From NCBI RefSeq assembly GCF_900110415.1, contig NZ_FODR01000009.1:267246-331245 (forward strand): DNA of 64,000 nt, given 5' to 3'. The position numbers and the translations under genes were made by a program. This stretch comes from Mucilaginibacter sp. OK283 (GTDB taxonomy: Bacteria > Bacteroidota > Bacteroidia > Sphingobacteriales > Sphingobacteriaceae). Of this stretch, positions 25,054 through 33,662 are shown one piece after another (position 1 is the first letter of the stretch; each line of letters starts with the position of its first letter). Below the pieces are notes generated by a model. That model saw nothing but the letters and a program-made list of their open reading frames with translations. It searched no databases and was not told the origin of the DNA.

Positions 25054-25326
25054 ATGAAAAAGATCACAATTACTGTAGTATTTAATGTTAGCGGGCATGG
25101 CAACATTGGTTTAATCCCAACTAATTTTAGCCAGTGGACGGTTAATGGAACAAGCTCACGGGATTTTAACCTGGATCCGGGAGATTATACTATTACTTAT
25201 TTAATGGCTACAGCAACTCCTGTCGGCGGCGGTTCAATTACCATAACCGAAGGCAGTAAACAGCTTGGTAATGTGGTGCTTTCTTCTGGCGTTGCAGGTG
25301 GCACAATTGATATCACCGTAATATAG
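25054..25326 (+). CDS. hypothetical beta-rich protein, 90 residues
   Basis: The protein alternates polar and hydrophobic residues throughout (for example ITVVFNVSGHGNIGL, DYTITYLMATATPV, GTIDITVI), as in a small beta sandwich. It has no signal peptide or Cys. No family was recognised. It is directly followed, five bases later, by the exported protein gene, so the two form one unit. The unit is divergent from the CPPNCP/two-component run across a dyad-rich spacer. Confidence 0.7.
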   Translation: MKKITITVVFNVSGHGNIGLIPTNFSQWTVNGTSSRDFNLDPGDYTITYLMATATPVGGGSITITEGSKQLGNVVLSSGVAGGTIDITVI

Positions 25327-25331
25327 TTGTT

Positions 25332-26567
25332 ATGAAAAAGCTTATTTTGATGGTTATACTCGGTTTATGTACCGGTATGGCATACGCGCAAACCCAGGGT
25401 GCCGCACCCTTAAAGAAAACGGTCGCCGATTCGTTAAAAGCAGATACAGCCGCAGCAAACAAGGACGTTATAAGAACAGCCGCAAGCCTAAAAACCGGGA
25501 CGAGCCAGGATGTACTGAGCAGCTTTTTTAAACTGGCGTTTGCTGATTTGAAAGATGGACATCATTTTCAGTTTAACTCTTCGCTTTTTGCGGTAAGGGC
25601 AAAAACCGACCCGACACTCTGGATTGACACCAATTATAAAAAGCAGGTATTTGCCAGGAATTTTGTTTTTGGGGTTGATTATGGTCTTGATTCGAATTAT
25701 AAATTCAAATCGACATCAGTGAATGTCAAATATGCCATCATCAATAACCGGGATAAGAATATTTTTGAATTCGGTGTTGGCAAAAAACTGACTCTTCTGA
25801 TGGACAATGCCAGTAATCTGTTTAATACAGCTTCCAACATGTATTTTGATAAGTATAAATCGAGATATGCGGCTGAGCACAAATTGGTGTTGAATTTTTT
25901 CAATTATACTGATCTTAAATCTAAAACCCCTAAAGATAGTTTACCCAAAGATTTTATCGCTATAGTAGAATCGTTGATAAAGCTTAATCATTTTGATCTT
26001 ATTACTATCGACAATTATCAAGATATCCGTGAAGCTATTGGTGACATGTATAAAACAGCTGCCGTTCTCATGGCCCAGCAAAGCCTTTGGACGGTAGGTG
26101 CCCAGATAACAGCCGACAAAAGCAAGCTCATTTCGAGAACCAATTTCAGTTCGGAATACCTGAAAGGGATCACAAAAAACAATACCAGCATGGGCCTTGA
26201 GCTGGATATTAAAGCCAACCTGAGTATTTACGATTCGACGATAGTAAGCACAACTTTTCATCGGAATGTATTTGCGGCATCGGCCGGTATTAACTGGATA
26301 ATTTATAAAGATAAAACCACGCAGAAATCATACGTGGAATTTAAGCCCGCGTTAGCTTATGACAATGTATTGAGCGGCGTTTATGCCGGCGAAACAAAAA
26401 GCAGGTTTACTGCCGACGGGGTTTTGCGGTTCAGGGTTACCGATGATTTGTGGATACCGATTGATATTAAATATGACCCCAAGGCGGGTAAGGTTTTTGG
26501 CTTCCTGAACATCACCTCGAACTTTGACTGGCTTGGGGCCAAATCAAAAACATCGGGCACCAATTAG
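25332..26567 (+). CDS. exported hypothetical protein, 411 residues
   Basis: A signal peptide is visible (MKKLILMVILGLCTGMAYAQ). The mature protein has a Thr/Ala/Lys-rich linker followed by a long region with alternating strands (FQFNSSLFAVRAK, FVFGVDYGLD, VNVKYAIIN, FEFGVGKKL, YVEFKPALAYD, LRFRVTDDLWIPIDIKYD) and ends soon after FLNITSNFDWL. This is consistent with an outer-membrane beta barrel, but the last residue is not Phe, so the call is tentative. It is paired with the 90-residue gene upstream. No family was recognised. Confidence 0.7.
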   Translation: MKKLILMVILGLCTGMAYAQTQGAAPLKKTVADSLKADTAAANKDVIRTAASLKTGTSQDVLSSFFKLAFADLKDGHHFQFNSSLFAVRAKTDPTLWIDTNYKKQVFARNFVFGVDYGLDSNYKFKSTSVNVKYAIINNRDKNIFEFGVGKKLTLLMDNASNLFNTASNMYFDKYKSRYAAEHKLVLNFFNYTDLKSKTPKDSLPKDFIAIVESLIKLNHFDLITIDNYQDIREAIGDMYKTAAVLMAQQSLWTVGAQITADKSKLISRTNFSSEYLKGITKNNTSMGLELDIKANLSIYDSTIVSTTFHRNVFAASAGINWIIYKDKTTQKSYVEFKPALAYDNVLSGVYAGETKSRFTADGVLRFRVTDDLWIPIDIKYDPKAGKVFGFLNITSNFDWLGAKSKTSGTN

Positions 26568-26979
26568 CTTTATCTGAACGTTAGTTTAGCATTACTCCGG
26601 TTATTGGCGTACCTGGTTATTTGGCGGTGTGCAGGGCTTATTTTAGTCAGCCTGGCATCTTCTTTCAGTTAAATTTTTTAATTGTATGTCACGTCCTTAA
26701 AACAAAACCAACTTTATTCCGTTCTATATACATCACGGAATCCGGAGAGGTTGGTAGAATAGCCTATCCAGGTTTTTAAGATTAAACGACAGAAACAGGG
26801 CCACAGAAGAAATTTTGCGGCCCTGTTTCGTTAGGCACACCCTGCGGCTATGATGTCTTCCACTGCGGTTTGGTTTCCCACAGAATGCTGTTCCTAAAGC
26901 GGCCTTTAGCCACAACCGGCTATCACAAAGATGGTTGTGAGGGCACTGTCATCGGTCGTGGGGTAATCGGTTACATCTT
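26568..26979. other. intergenic region
   Basis: No convincing gene is present. The region contains a strong inverted repeat (26793-26828, separate entry) and a short pair CACAACC/GGTTGTG (about 26910-26940). The rest shows nothing I can name. Confidence 0.5.
26793..26828. terminator. inverted repeat, probable terminator
   Basis: AAACAGGGCC (26793-26802) pairs perfectly with GGCCCTGTTT (26819-26828) around 16 nt. The T run is short, so termination is likely but not certain. It lies between the plus-strand exported protein gene and the minus-strand DUF1569 gene. Confidence 0.55.
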
Positions 26980-27423
26980 TTAGGCCCCAAACTGCCTCAA
27001 ATGATGGTCGATATGTTTATAGGCAAAGCACCCTATCTGTTCCTTGGTCATTTTGCCAAAAAAAGGGTGTACAAAATTGTGGTTGGCAAAATTTTCTTCT
27101 TCATGGATCAGGCCTATCCATTTGGTTTTTTCGGCCTCCACGTCGCCCGTGCCGGTTATGTTAAAGCCAGGAACAGTAGGCATGTTTTTTTTGACAGGGC
27201 TGTCGTCTTTTAGCATACCCTTCAGGGCCATTTTGCCAAACAGCTTTCCAATAAACGATTGTTTGTATGTGGTTTTACCCAATACCATTTCTTCCCAAAG
27301 GCTGCAATGTTTCAGCATCTGGTAAACTGTCATTTTACCCCATTGCGCGGTACTGTTTTCATCGAGGGTATTTATACGGGCAATAAGTTCGGCACGGGTG
27401 GCGTTGTCAAAAATGCTTTTCAT
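26980..27423 (-). CDS. DUF1569/DinB-like protein
   Basis: The 147-residue protein starts with FDNATRAELIARINTLDENS, has the WGKMTVYQMLKHCSLW segment with a likely metal-ligand His (about 39) and ends with AYKHIDHHLRQFG, whose His residues complete a DinB-type metal site. DUF1569 proteins share the four-helix DinB/YfiT fold and probably catalyse thiol-dependent transfers; no specific substrate is known. It is a single gene. A better-known DinB protein is encoded at 61214. Confidence 0.88.
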   Translation of the reverse strand: MKSIFDNATRAELIARINTLDENSTAQWGKMTVYQMLKHCSLWEEMVLGKTTYKQSFIGKLFGKMALKGMLKDDSPVKKNMPTVPGFNITGTGDVEAEKTKWIGLIHEEENFANHNFVHPFFGKMTKEQIGCFAYKHIDHHLRQFGA

Positions 27424-28199
27424 GGCTGGGTAATTGGCGCTTTTAGGTTGGTTTAAAAATAGTTAATTGTTTGTGATGATAAAAGTTAGGCAAACTCGTT
27501 ATGTTGCGGTATTTCGCGAAATGTTAAGTAGGAATGACGTATATCGCATGGCGGCTACGACTCACCCTGACGAGGCTGCGCCCGTCTGCCTCTCTCCGAC
27601 TGCGTCGCATAGAGGGGCTAAAAAATAAAAATTGGGGTTTACCCTCTTTGCGGTGCAGCCGGAGAGAGGGTCGGCCAGCGCAGCGTAGCCGGGGTGAGTC
27701 TTCGTCCGCGTTTGAAGCCAATGTTCATTTGAACCGAAACACATCATATTGTTGAGGTAAGTTGCCCAACAAAGCTATAGGATACTGATGAATAATAGTA
27801 GTTTTGGTTACGACAAAGAACGGGTAAAATGCGACAAGGGCAACAGACCTTTAAAATGGATTTGATGTACAAACTTACCGGTGCAATAGCGGCTTGTTGC
27901 GTAACCCCATGTAAGCGTAAGCGTACCGCCTTCCCGGGCGGCATTTAAGGTATTGGACTATTGCTATGTACAATAGCGGCGGGTCAGATACCTAAGAAGC
28001 TCCTATTAGTCATTGTTGCCGACTTTCGTCAATGGTAAAAGAGAGCTTCACCGCGGCTTTTTCCCAATATTTAGGCGGGGTTTTGGCTAAAGCCGTTGGT
28101 CTTTTAATTATTAGTCGGTTGATTTTAGTCAGCGGCAATGATTTTTACATAATACTTAAATAATCTAAACCCAAAATAAGCGGCTTCTGATATCGCCAT
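27424..28199. other. gene-poor region with a long inverted repeat
   Basis: There are 776 bases without a convincing gene. A 142-bp inverted repeat occupies 27559-27700. Another short hairpin, CCGCC/GGCGG, lies near 27930. The remaining sequence has only short frames of poor composition. No tRNA was seen. Confidence 0.5.
27559..27700. repeat. 142-bp imperfect inverted repeat
   Basis: The left end reads GACTCACCC and the right end GGGGTGAGTC. Inside, GGCTGCGC, CCTCTCTCCG and TCGCATAGAG on the left face CGGAGAGAGG and GCGCAGCGTAGCC on the right, giving arms of about 60 bases around an AT-rich centre. It looks like a palindromic non-coding element related to the shorter GGAGAGGGCAGGGTGAGG copies. 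Confidence 0.8.
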
Positions 28200-28754
28200 T
28201 TATTTTTTATTCCAATCCGCCAATGTCATCACCTCTGCCTGGCTAACAAAAACTTTGGTAGTTAGTACACGATGCACTTCTTTGTCTGCGTCGCCGCAGC
28301 AATCTGCCAATACCGTAATGCGGTAATCTTTATCGGCAGCTTCGCGCAGTGTTGATAGTACTACGCCGCTGGTATCAATGCCGGTTAATACAATATGTTG
28401 TATTTGCTGCGCCCTTAAAATTACTTCCAGATCGCTGCCGGTAAAGGCGCTCACACGGCGTTTTACCACAACAAGCTCGTTGGCTGCGGGCGCCAGGTGA
28501 GGGTGAACTTTTATCATTTCGTTGGGGTTAACCCCTGAAAGGCGGTCTTTAGTGGCGCCAAATATTTTATTTTGACGGCTTATTTCAGGTCCGCCTGCCC
28601 TGAAACCTACAACCACATAAATAACGGGTATTTGCGCGGCACGTGCGTGGGCTATAGCGTTGGCCACATTGCCAAGCAGTGTTTCAGGGTTGCCCAGGCG
28701 TGCTACCACGGGCAGTTGCATGTCCATCACTAAAAGGGCTGTATTATTTTGCAT
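28200..28754 (-). CDS. isochorismatase-family protein without the catalytic Cys
   Basis: The 184-residue alpha/beta protein has Asp11 (LLVMDMQ) and Lys98 (VVVKRR) of the Asp-Lys-Cys triad. In GIDTSGVVLSTL (125-136) the position of the nucleophilic Cys is Val131. Two Cys follow at 152-153 (DCCGD), in a different place. The TSGVVLST form is a known-looking subgroup annotated as isochorismatase family. Hydrolase activity is therefore doubtful. It lies downstream of a Crp/Fnr regulator on the same strand, which may control it. Confidence 0.88.
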   Translation of the reverse strand: MQNNTALLVMDMQLPVVARLGNPETLLGNVANAIAHARAAQIPVIYVVVGFRAGGPEISRQNKIFGATKDRLSGVNPNEMIKVHPHLAPAANELVVVKRRVSAFTGSDLEVILRAQQIQHIVLTGIDTSGVVLSTLREAADKDYRITVLADCCGDADKEVHRVLTTKVFVSQAEVMTLADWNKK

Positions 28755-28874
28755 GTTTTACCGGGTTTAATTTGTTAAATGCTTCGGTTTGCTAAATCGA
28801 TATTTTCAGCGGCATTACTTTATAAACAACGGTAAAATTAACTATTGCGGCAGGGTCGGCCCGGGACAAATGTC

Positions 28875-29459
28875 TCAAAATCGTTTTATCGCCCTGATCC
28901 GGCTAAGCGTTCGCCGGTTCATGCCCAGGTACGAGGCCAGGTTTGTGAGGGTGATGCGCTGTAATAAAAGAGGTTGGTTTTTCTCAATATACCGGTAACG
29001 CTCTGCCGGGGAGTACATTTTGAACAGGTTGCTATGTACGCTTAAATCAAGTAACATATTGCTCAGCAACCGCCGGCCAAAAACCATTATTTGGGAGCTG
29101 GCGTAGCATTGTTCTTCTAACTTTTTGCGGTTTAATACCCATATTTCGCTTTTCTCGCCTGCGGCGATGGTAAATTCCGACGGGATCCCTGCCTTGCCAT
29201 TCCTATGATCGGATGTTACCGAACCTTCCAGGTGAAAGTAAATATTGATTTCGGCCCCATCGGTGTTGCGGTAGTATGTACGCAGATGGCCGTGTTCTAC
29301 AAAATAAAAGGCTGGGCAAACTTCGCCGGCCTTTAAAATGATATCACCTTTTTTAAGGTGTCGCTTCTCAAAATACCCTGCTATCAGGGGTGCCGTTTCC
29401 GGCGACTCTGGCAGTAGCCGGGCGAGATATCCGAGCAGTTTGGCATTACCCATTTTCAA
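28875..29459 (-). CDS. Crp/Fnr-family transcriptional regulator
   Basis: The 194-residue protein has a cyclic-nucleotide-binding-type beta barrel (about 15-125, with HLKKGDIILKAGEVCPAFYFVEHGHLRTYY) and a C-terminal helix-turn-helix LTNLASYLGMNRRTLSRIRA that ends the protein. The phosphate-binding cassette typical of cAMP binders is not obvious, and there are no Fnr-type clustered Cys, so the ligand is unknown. It is similar in layout to the regulator at 38287-38856. The isochorismatase-like gene lies 120 bases downstream. Confidence 0.92.
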   Translation of the reverse strand: MKMGNAKLLGYLARLLPESPETAPLIAGYFEKRHLKKGDIILKAGEVCPAFYFVEHGHLRTYYRNTDGAEINIYFHLEGSVTSDHRNGKAGIPSEFTIAAGEKSEIWVLNRKKLEEQCYASSQIMVFGRRLLSNMLLDLSVHSNLFKMYSPAERYRYIEKNQPLLLQRITLTNLASYLGMNRRTLSRIRAIKRF

Positions 29460-29894
29460 AGATACAGAATAAGGTACCCGGCGCCCTACCGTAATTTAAA
29501 TAAGCAGCTTTAAGCTTTTGCATCCGGTTTTTTGTTTTTATATAGCCCTCCCCGGCTACTCATTTTATCTCCGAAAAGCCGGGGATGCAGAAAGGTATTC
29601 AAAAGGTACCGAAAGGATGTACTATGGGTGTCGGAGGGTATCGGCAGGTGAAGTTTGGGTGATAGTTAATTCGTTCATTTTCAATTAATTATATATTATT
29701 GTTTTATTTAATTTGTTATATGTTTGATTTTCAACGAGTTGAGATGTTGCCTGTTTTGAGATAAAAAATGAAGGGTAGAAGCGGCAATTACTAAATAAAT
29801 TAGCAAGTCAGAAAATTTATCCACATATTTGTGTATACCGTGCAAATTTCACCATTTGCACATTTGAAATTTAAAATCTGCACATCAAACTTCC
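29460..29894. other. intergenic region upstream of radA
   Basis: A GC-rich hairpin sits at 29550-29584. From about 29680 the sequence is very AT-rich. Close to radA (29854-29885) lies a copy of the GATGTGCAGATT family in reverse orientation. No gene is seen and no promoter matches the consensus well. Confidence 0.5.
29550..29584. repeat. perfect 8-bp GC-rich inverted repeat
   Basis: CCCCGGCT (29550-29557) and AGCCGGGG (29577-29584) are separated by 19 bases. It may be a transcription stop or a remnant of a repeat. Confidence 0.6.
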
Positions 29895-31370
29895 ATGGCC
29901 AAAACTAAAATTGCCTATTTCTGCCAAAGCTGCGGCTTCGAATCTCCCAAGTGGTTGGGTAAATGCCCATCGTGCCAGCAATGGAACACTTTTGTTGAAG
30001 AAATTATAGAAAAAGGTAATACCAGCAATGCCGTACCAACCTGGAAGGTAACATCCAATACCCAGCAACGCGCCAACAAGCCCGTACAGGTAGCCGATAT
30101 TACCTTTAACGAGGAGGATAGGGTACTTACCCCCGATAAAGAATTTAACCGCGTTTTGGGAGGCGGGATAGTGGCCGGCTCATTAGTGCTTATAGGAGGC
30201 GAGCCGGGCATAGGTAAATCGACCCTGATGCTGCAACTGGCGCTTAATATGCCCAACCTGAAGGTGTTGTATGTATCGGGCGAGGAAAGCGAAAGGCAGA
30301 TTAAAATGAGGGCAGAACGATTAACAGCCCCCCAGCCCCTTGGAGGGGGAGCAAAAAGGAATAGCTCGGCGATGGTTAATTCGGAGGCTCCCCCTTTAGG
30401 GGACGGGGGGGGCTCTTACATACTTTGTGAAACCTCCACCCAAAACATATTTAAGCAAATAGAGGCTCTGGAGCCCGATCTGGTGGTAATAGATTCTATC
30501 CAGACGCTGCACTCATCGCACATCGAATCGACGCCGGGGAGTGTATCGCAGGTACGGGAGTGTACGGCCGAAATGCTGCGTTTTGCCAAAGAAACCTCTA
30601 CGCCGGTGTTCCTGATAGGGCATATTACCAAGGATGGGGCAATTGCAGGCCCCAAAATACTCGAGCACATGGTTGATACCGTGCTGCAATTTGAAGGCGA
30701 CAGGCACCATGTTTACCGCATTCTGCGTACGATAAAAAACCGTTTCGGCTCAGCATCTGAGCTGGGTATTTACGAGATGATGGGTGAAGGACTGAGGGAG
30801 GTATCCAACCCCTCAGAAATCCTGCTATCGCACCGCGACGAACCGCTGAGCGGCATCACCATATCGGCCACTTTAGAGGGGATGAGGCCCATGCTGATAG
30901 AAACCCAGGCATTGGTAAGTGCATCTGCCTACGGTACTCCTCAGCGTACTGCAACAGGCTTTGATACCAAACGAATGAGCATGTTGCTGGCCGTATTAGA
31001 AAAACGATGCGGTTTCAGGCTGGCAGCTAAAGATGTATTCCTGAATATTACGGGCGGCATCAGGGTAGAAGACCCTGCGATTGACCTGGGCCTGGCCGCA
31101 GCCATTATATCGTCGCATGAAGATATGCCCATTCCCTTCAAAACATGCTTTGCAGGCGAAATTGGCCTATCTGGCGAGATTAGGGCAGTAAACCGTGTTG
31201 AGCAGCGCATTGCCGAAGCCCAAAAGCTGGGCTTTAACCAGATATTTATCTCCAAGTACAACCTCCCATCCGGCGGGCAGGACAAAAAACGTATGGACTT
31301 ATCCCGCTATGATATTGATATCAAAATAGTAAGCAGCATCGAAGAGGTATTTGGGCAATTGTTTGGATAG
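29895..31370 (+). CDS. radA: DNA repair protein RadA with an in-frame repeat insert
   Basis: This RecA-like ATPase drives branch migration in recombination. It has the N-terminal C4 zinc finger (CQSCGFESPKWLGKCPSC, 10-27), Walker A GEPGIGKST (102-110), the Walker B strand LVVIDSIQT, the RadA-specific KNRFG motif, and a C-terminal Lon protease-like domain (about 310-485). Between the strand VSGEESERQIKMRAERL and the normally adjoining ET helix there are about 31 extra residues (144-174, rich in Gly and Pro) encoded by a palindromic intergenic-type repeat (30326-30414). The frame is intact, so the protein is probably made. Confidence 0.97.
   Translation: MAKTKIAYFCQSCGFESPKWLGKCPSCQQWNTFVEEIIEKGNTSNAVPTWKVTSNTQQRANKPVQVADITFNEEDRVLTPDKEFNRVLGGGIVAGSLVLIGGEPGIGKSTLMLQLALNMPNLKVLYVSGEESERQIKMRAERLTAPQPLGGGAKRNSSAMVNSEAPPLGDGGGSYILCETSTQNIFKQIEALEPDLVVIDSIQTLHSSHIESTPGSVSQVRECTAEMLRFAKETSTPVFLIGHITKDGAIAGPKILEHMVDTVLQFEGDRHHVYRILRTIKNRFGSASELGIYEMMGEGLREVSNPSEILLSHRDEPLSGITISATLEGMRPMLIETQALVSASAYGTPQRTATGFDTKRMSMLLAVLEKRCGFRLAAKDVFLNITGGIRVEDPAIDLGLAAAIISSHEDMPIPFKTCFAGEIGLSGEIRAVNRVEQRIAEAQKLGFNQIFISKYNLPSGGQDKKRMDLSRYDIDIKIVSSIEEVFGQLFG
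30326..30414. repeat. palindromic repeat inserted within radA
   Basis: The left arm begins AGCCCCCCAGCCCCTTGGAG (from 30326) and the right arm contains GCTCCCCCTTTAGGGG and ends GGGGGGGGCT. The arms pair around about 34 bases. It belongs to the same family as the elements at 57942, 59149, 59544 and 62059, which lie between genes. Confidence 0.85.
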
Positions 31371-31498
31371 AGGTGAAAGGTGAAAGGTGAAAGGTGAAAG
31401 GTGAAAGGTGAAACAACCGGGCTTCGCCGGTTGATTCACCTGGTGGGACATGCCGCTAACGCAGCTATCTTTTACCTTTCGCCTTTATCCTTTCACCT
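31371..31498. repeat. AGGTGAA heptamer array and inverted partner
   Basis: AGGTGAA is repeated six times (31371-31412) directly after the radA stop codon. The right side (31474-31498) is a 25-bp exact reverse complement of 17755-17779. In between, ACCGGGCTTCGCCGGT forms a small perfect hairpin (about 31416-31431). Confidence 0.9.
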
Positions 31499-31499
31499 A

Positions 31500-32876
31500 C
31501 TATAAAGATGGTAATACAATTTTACGGATACGGTTATTGCCTGAATCTGCAATGTACAGGTTGCCGCTTGCATCGGCGGCTACGCCTTGTGGCGATGCAA
31601 AAAGTGCGTTTTTACCACTGCCTTCGGCAAAGCCGGCGGTGGCGCTAAGGCCTGCAAGTGGCAGTAATACTTTATCGGTGGTAATTTCAAAAATACGGCC
31701 TGTTTGGTCGGCTATAAAAAGGTTTCCTTTGGCATCAAATGTTAATGCCGATGGCGAACCGATAACCTGGTGTTTAGGATCGCCCAAATAAGTGCTAACT
31801 ACACCAGCTGATGTTATTTTGCGGATTGAATAATTTAGCGCGTCGGCTACATAAATATTGCCTGATGCATCTATAGCAAGCCCCGATGGCTTGTTAAACG
31901 AAGCAGTGGTGGCAGTAGTGTTATCAACCCAGGCAGCTGTCCTGTTGCCGGCGAATGTGGTTACCACACCAGCAGCAGTAACCTTACGGACCAGGTTATT
32001 GCCCCTGTCGGCTACGTAAAGGTTACCCGAACCGTCAATCACCAGGCCGCGAGGGTTGTTAAATGAGGCCGCTGTGCCTGTTCCATCGTCATAACCTGCG
32101 CTGCCGCTACCCGCCAATGTGCTTACCACGCCTGCAGGCGTTATTTTCCGGATAACGTTATTGCTAAAATCGGCTACATATATATTGCCGGTGGCATCGG
32201 TTACCAAGCTTTGCGGAGCATAAAAACGGGCGTTGGCCAATGAGCCATCTACATATCCAATAGCTCCGTTACCGGTTAACGTGTTTACCGTTCCGCCGGT
32301 AGTAACAGTCCTGATGGCGCTGTTAAAAGCATCGGCTATGTAAATAGTACCAGTACTGCCGATTGTGATACCTTGCGGACTATAAAAAGACGCTGCGGTT
32401 CCGTCCCCATCAATGAAGCCGGCACTACTGTTACCCACAAATGTGCTCACGGTGCCTACTTTCGATGTCAGATCGGCGCCGGTGGTAAACTCTACAACTT
32501 TGCCATAGCCGGTACCAACAGAATTGGTTGCATAGGCCCGTACATAATATTTGGTATTAACTTTTAAACCTTTCATTTTACTGGTATAGGTTAAATAGTT
32601 AACAGTATCGGCAGTTTTTGAATCGGCAGTAGTCGGGGTTGAATTTGTAGTGCTCCAGCATACGCCATAGGTTGATACGGCATAAGTAAGTGCTTCGGTA
32701 ATAAAACCGCCGCTATGGGCACTGGTATCGGCCGCATCTTTAACCACATCAATGGTAGATATAACGGGCACTACGCCTGGGGTAGCATCATTGCTTTTAA
32801 CACATCCTGTTTGGGTTAACGACATAGTAAACAGCGCTGCCGTAAACAGAATGGAATTAGTAAGATTTTTGTTCAT
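31500..32876 (-). CDS. NHL-repeat lipoprotein
   Basis: The 458-residue protein has a lipoprotein signal (lipobox LTQTGC, Cys25), a fibronectin-like domain (about 38-130, containing ATSVGTGYGKVVEFTTG) and six or so NHL repeats (about 140-455) that carry the recurring phrase GNIYVADxxNxxIRKIT. The repeats build a beta propeller on the cell surface or periplasmic face. Such proteins bind ligands or, less often, act as lyases; no catalytic motif is visible. It stands alone and its stop lies at the edge of the repeat after radA. Confidence 0.9.
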   Translation of the reverse strand: MNKNLTNSILFTAALFTMSLTQTGCVKSNDATPGVVPVISTIDVVKDAADTSAHSGGFITEALTYAVSTYGVCWSTTNSTPTTADSKTADTVNYLTYTSKMKGLKVNTKYYVRAYATNSVGTGYGKVVEFTTGADLTSKVGTVSTFVGNSSAGFIDGDGTAASFYSPQGITIGSTGTIYIADAFNSAIRTVTTGGTVNTLTGNGAIGYVDGSLANARFYAPQSLVTDATGNIYVADFSNNVIRKITPAGVVSTLAGSGSAGYDDGTGTAASFNNPRGLVIDGSGNLYVADRGNNLVRKVTAAGVVTTFAGNRTAAWVDNTTATTASFNKPSGLAIDASGNIYVADALNYSIRKITSAGVVSTYLGDPKHQVIGSPSALTFDAKGNLFIADQTGRIFEITTDKVLLPLAGLSATAGFAEGSGKNALFASPQGVAADASGNLYIADSGNNRIRKIVLPSL

Positions 32877-33132
32877 TTGAAATAATATGAATTAATGGGC
32901 ACGGTTTTATCAGCTGTAAAAATAAACAACTTGGCAAAGCTTGTTACCTAAAACTAATATTTTAACATTCATTAACACTTAAATAAAGGCCGGCAGCAAA
33001 TTGACTAAAAATAAATGAGTTTAAAGTGAATATAATACGGCTAATAACCACAAAATGTAACAGTGACAGGCCGGTAAACTAAGGATGCAACATTTTGCAG
33101 GTTATGGTGTTAAGTAAAAACAAGCAATTGCT

Positions 33133-33597
33133 ATGAAAGTATCCGTGTTACTCATTGTGCTGCTAATGCCCGGAGTGGTATTTGGTCAAAAGCACATACC
33201 GCTACCCCATGGTATGGTTTACGGCCAAAAGCCAGATACCATGGCCATGATAGCTGCCAATAAGCTGGAAGCCTTTATGGGTAAAAAAACACGGATAAGT
33301 ACCACTGTTGAGGGTAGGATCATAAAAGTGACTAAAGAAAAAGGCGGCTGGTTTGATGTAGATGCAGGTAGCGGTAAAATAATTGAAGCCCATTTTAAAA
33401 ATTACAACGTTACACTGCCAACCCAACTGGCTGGCCGTACCGTAATTATGGAAGGCGTGGCCGAAAAAATGTTTATTGCTGATGACCTGCAGCATTTAGC
33501 GGGCGATACAGTAAGCGGCAAAAAACAACACAAGATAAAAACAGACCCTAAACGGCGGGTGACTTTTGAGGTAAAGGGCTTATTGATTGATAAGTGA
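33133..33597 (+). CDS. DUF4920-like exported protein
   Basis: The 154-residue protein has a signal peptide (about 1-18) and an OB-like beta domain. The stretch GRIIKVTKEKGGWFDVD followed by IEAHFKNYNVTLPTQLAGRTVIMEG aligns with DUF4920, where the usual wording is VCQKKGCW. Both Cys of that motif are absent here (Thr and Gly instead). DUF4920 proteins occur with copper or redox genes in other genomes, so the loss of the Cys pair may mean a different role. It is a single gene with a terminator downstream. Confidence 0.75.
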   Translation: MKVSVLLIVLLMPGVVFGQKHIPLPHGMVYGQKPDTMAMIAANKLEAFMGKKTRISTTVEGRIIKVTKEKGGWFDVDAGSGKIIEAHFKNYNVTLPTQLAGRTVIMEGVAEKMFIADDLQHLAGDTVSGKKQHKIKTDPKRRVTFEVKGLLIDK

Positions 33598-33613
33598 GCC
33601 TTTAACAAACAAC

Positions 33614-33640
33614 AAAGGCCCTTAACCGGGCCTTTCTCAA
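33614..33640. terminator. bidirectional terminator
   Basis: AAAGGCCC pairs perfectly with GGGCCTTT around TTAACC. It lies between the convergent genes ending at 33597 and 33663. Confidence 0.8.
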
Positions 33641-33662
33641 TATATGATACATTGAAGTTGAA

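Noticed and set aside
26733..26915. 60-codon minus-strand frame upstream of the DUF1569 gene
   Set aside because: It overlaps a perfect inverted repeat, has low complexity and no ribosome binding site.
27524..27944. Several 60-73 codon frames on both strands
   Set aside because: They lie in a palindromic repeat or next to it and their translations are Arg/Ser-rich mirror images of repeat DNA.
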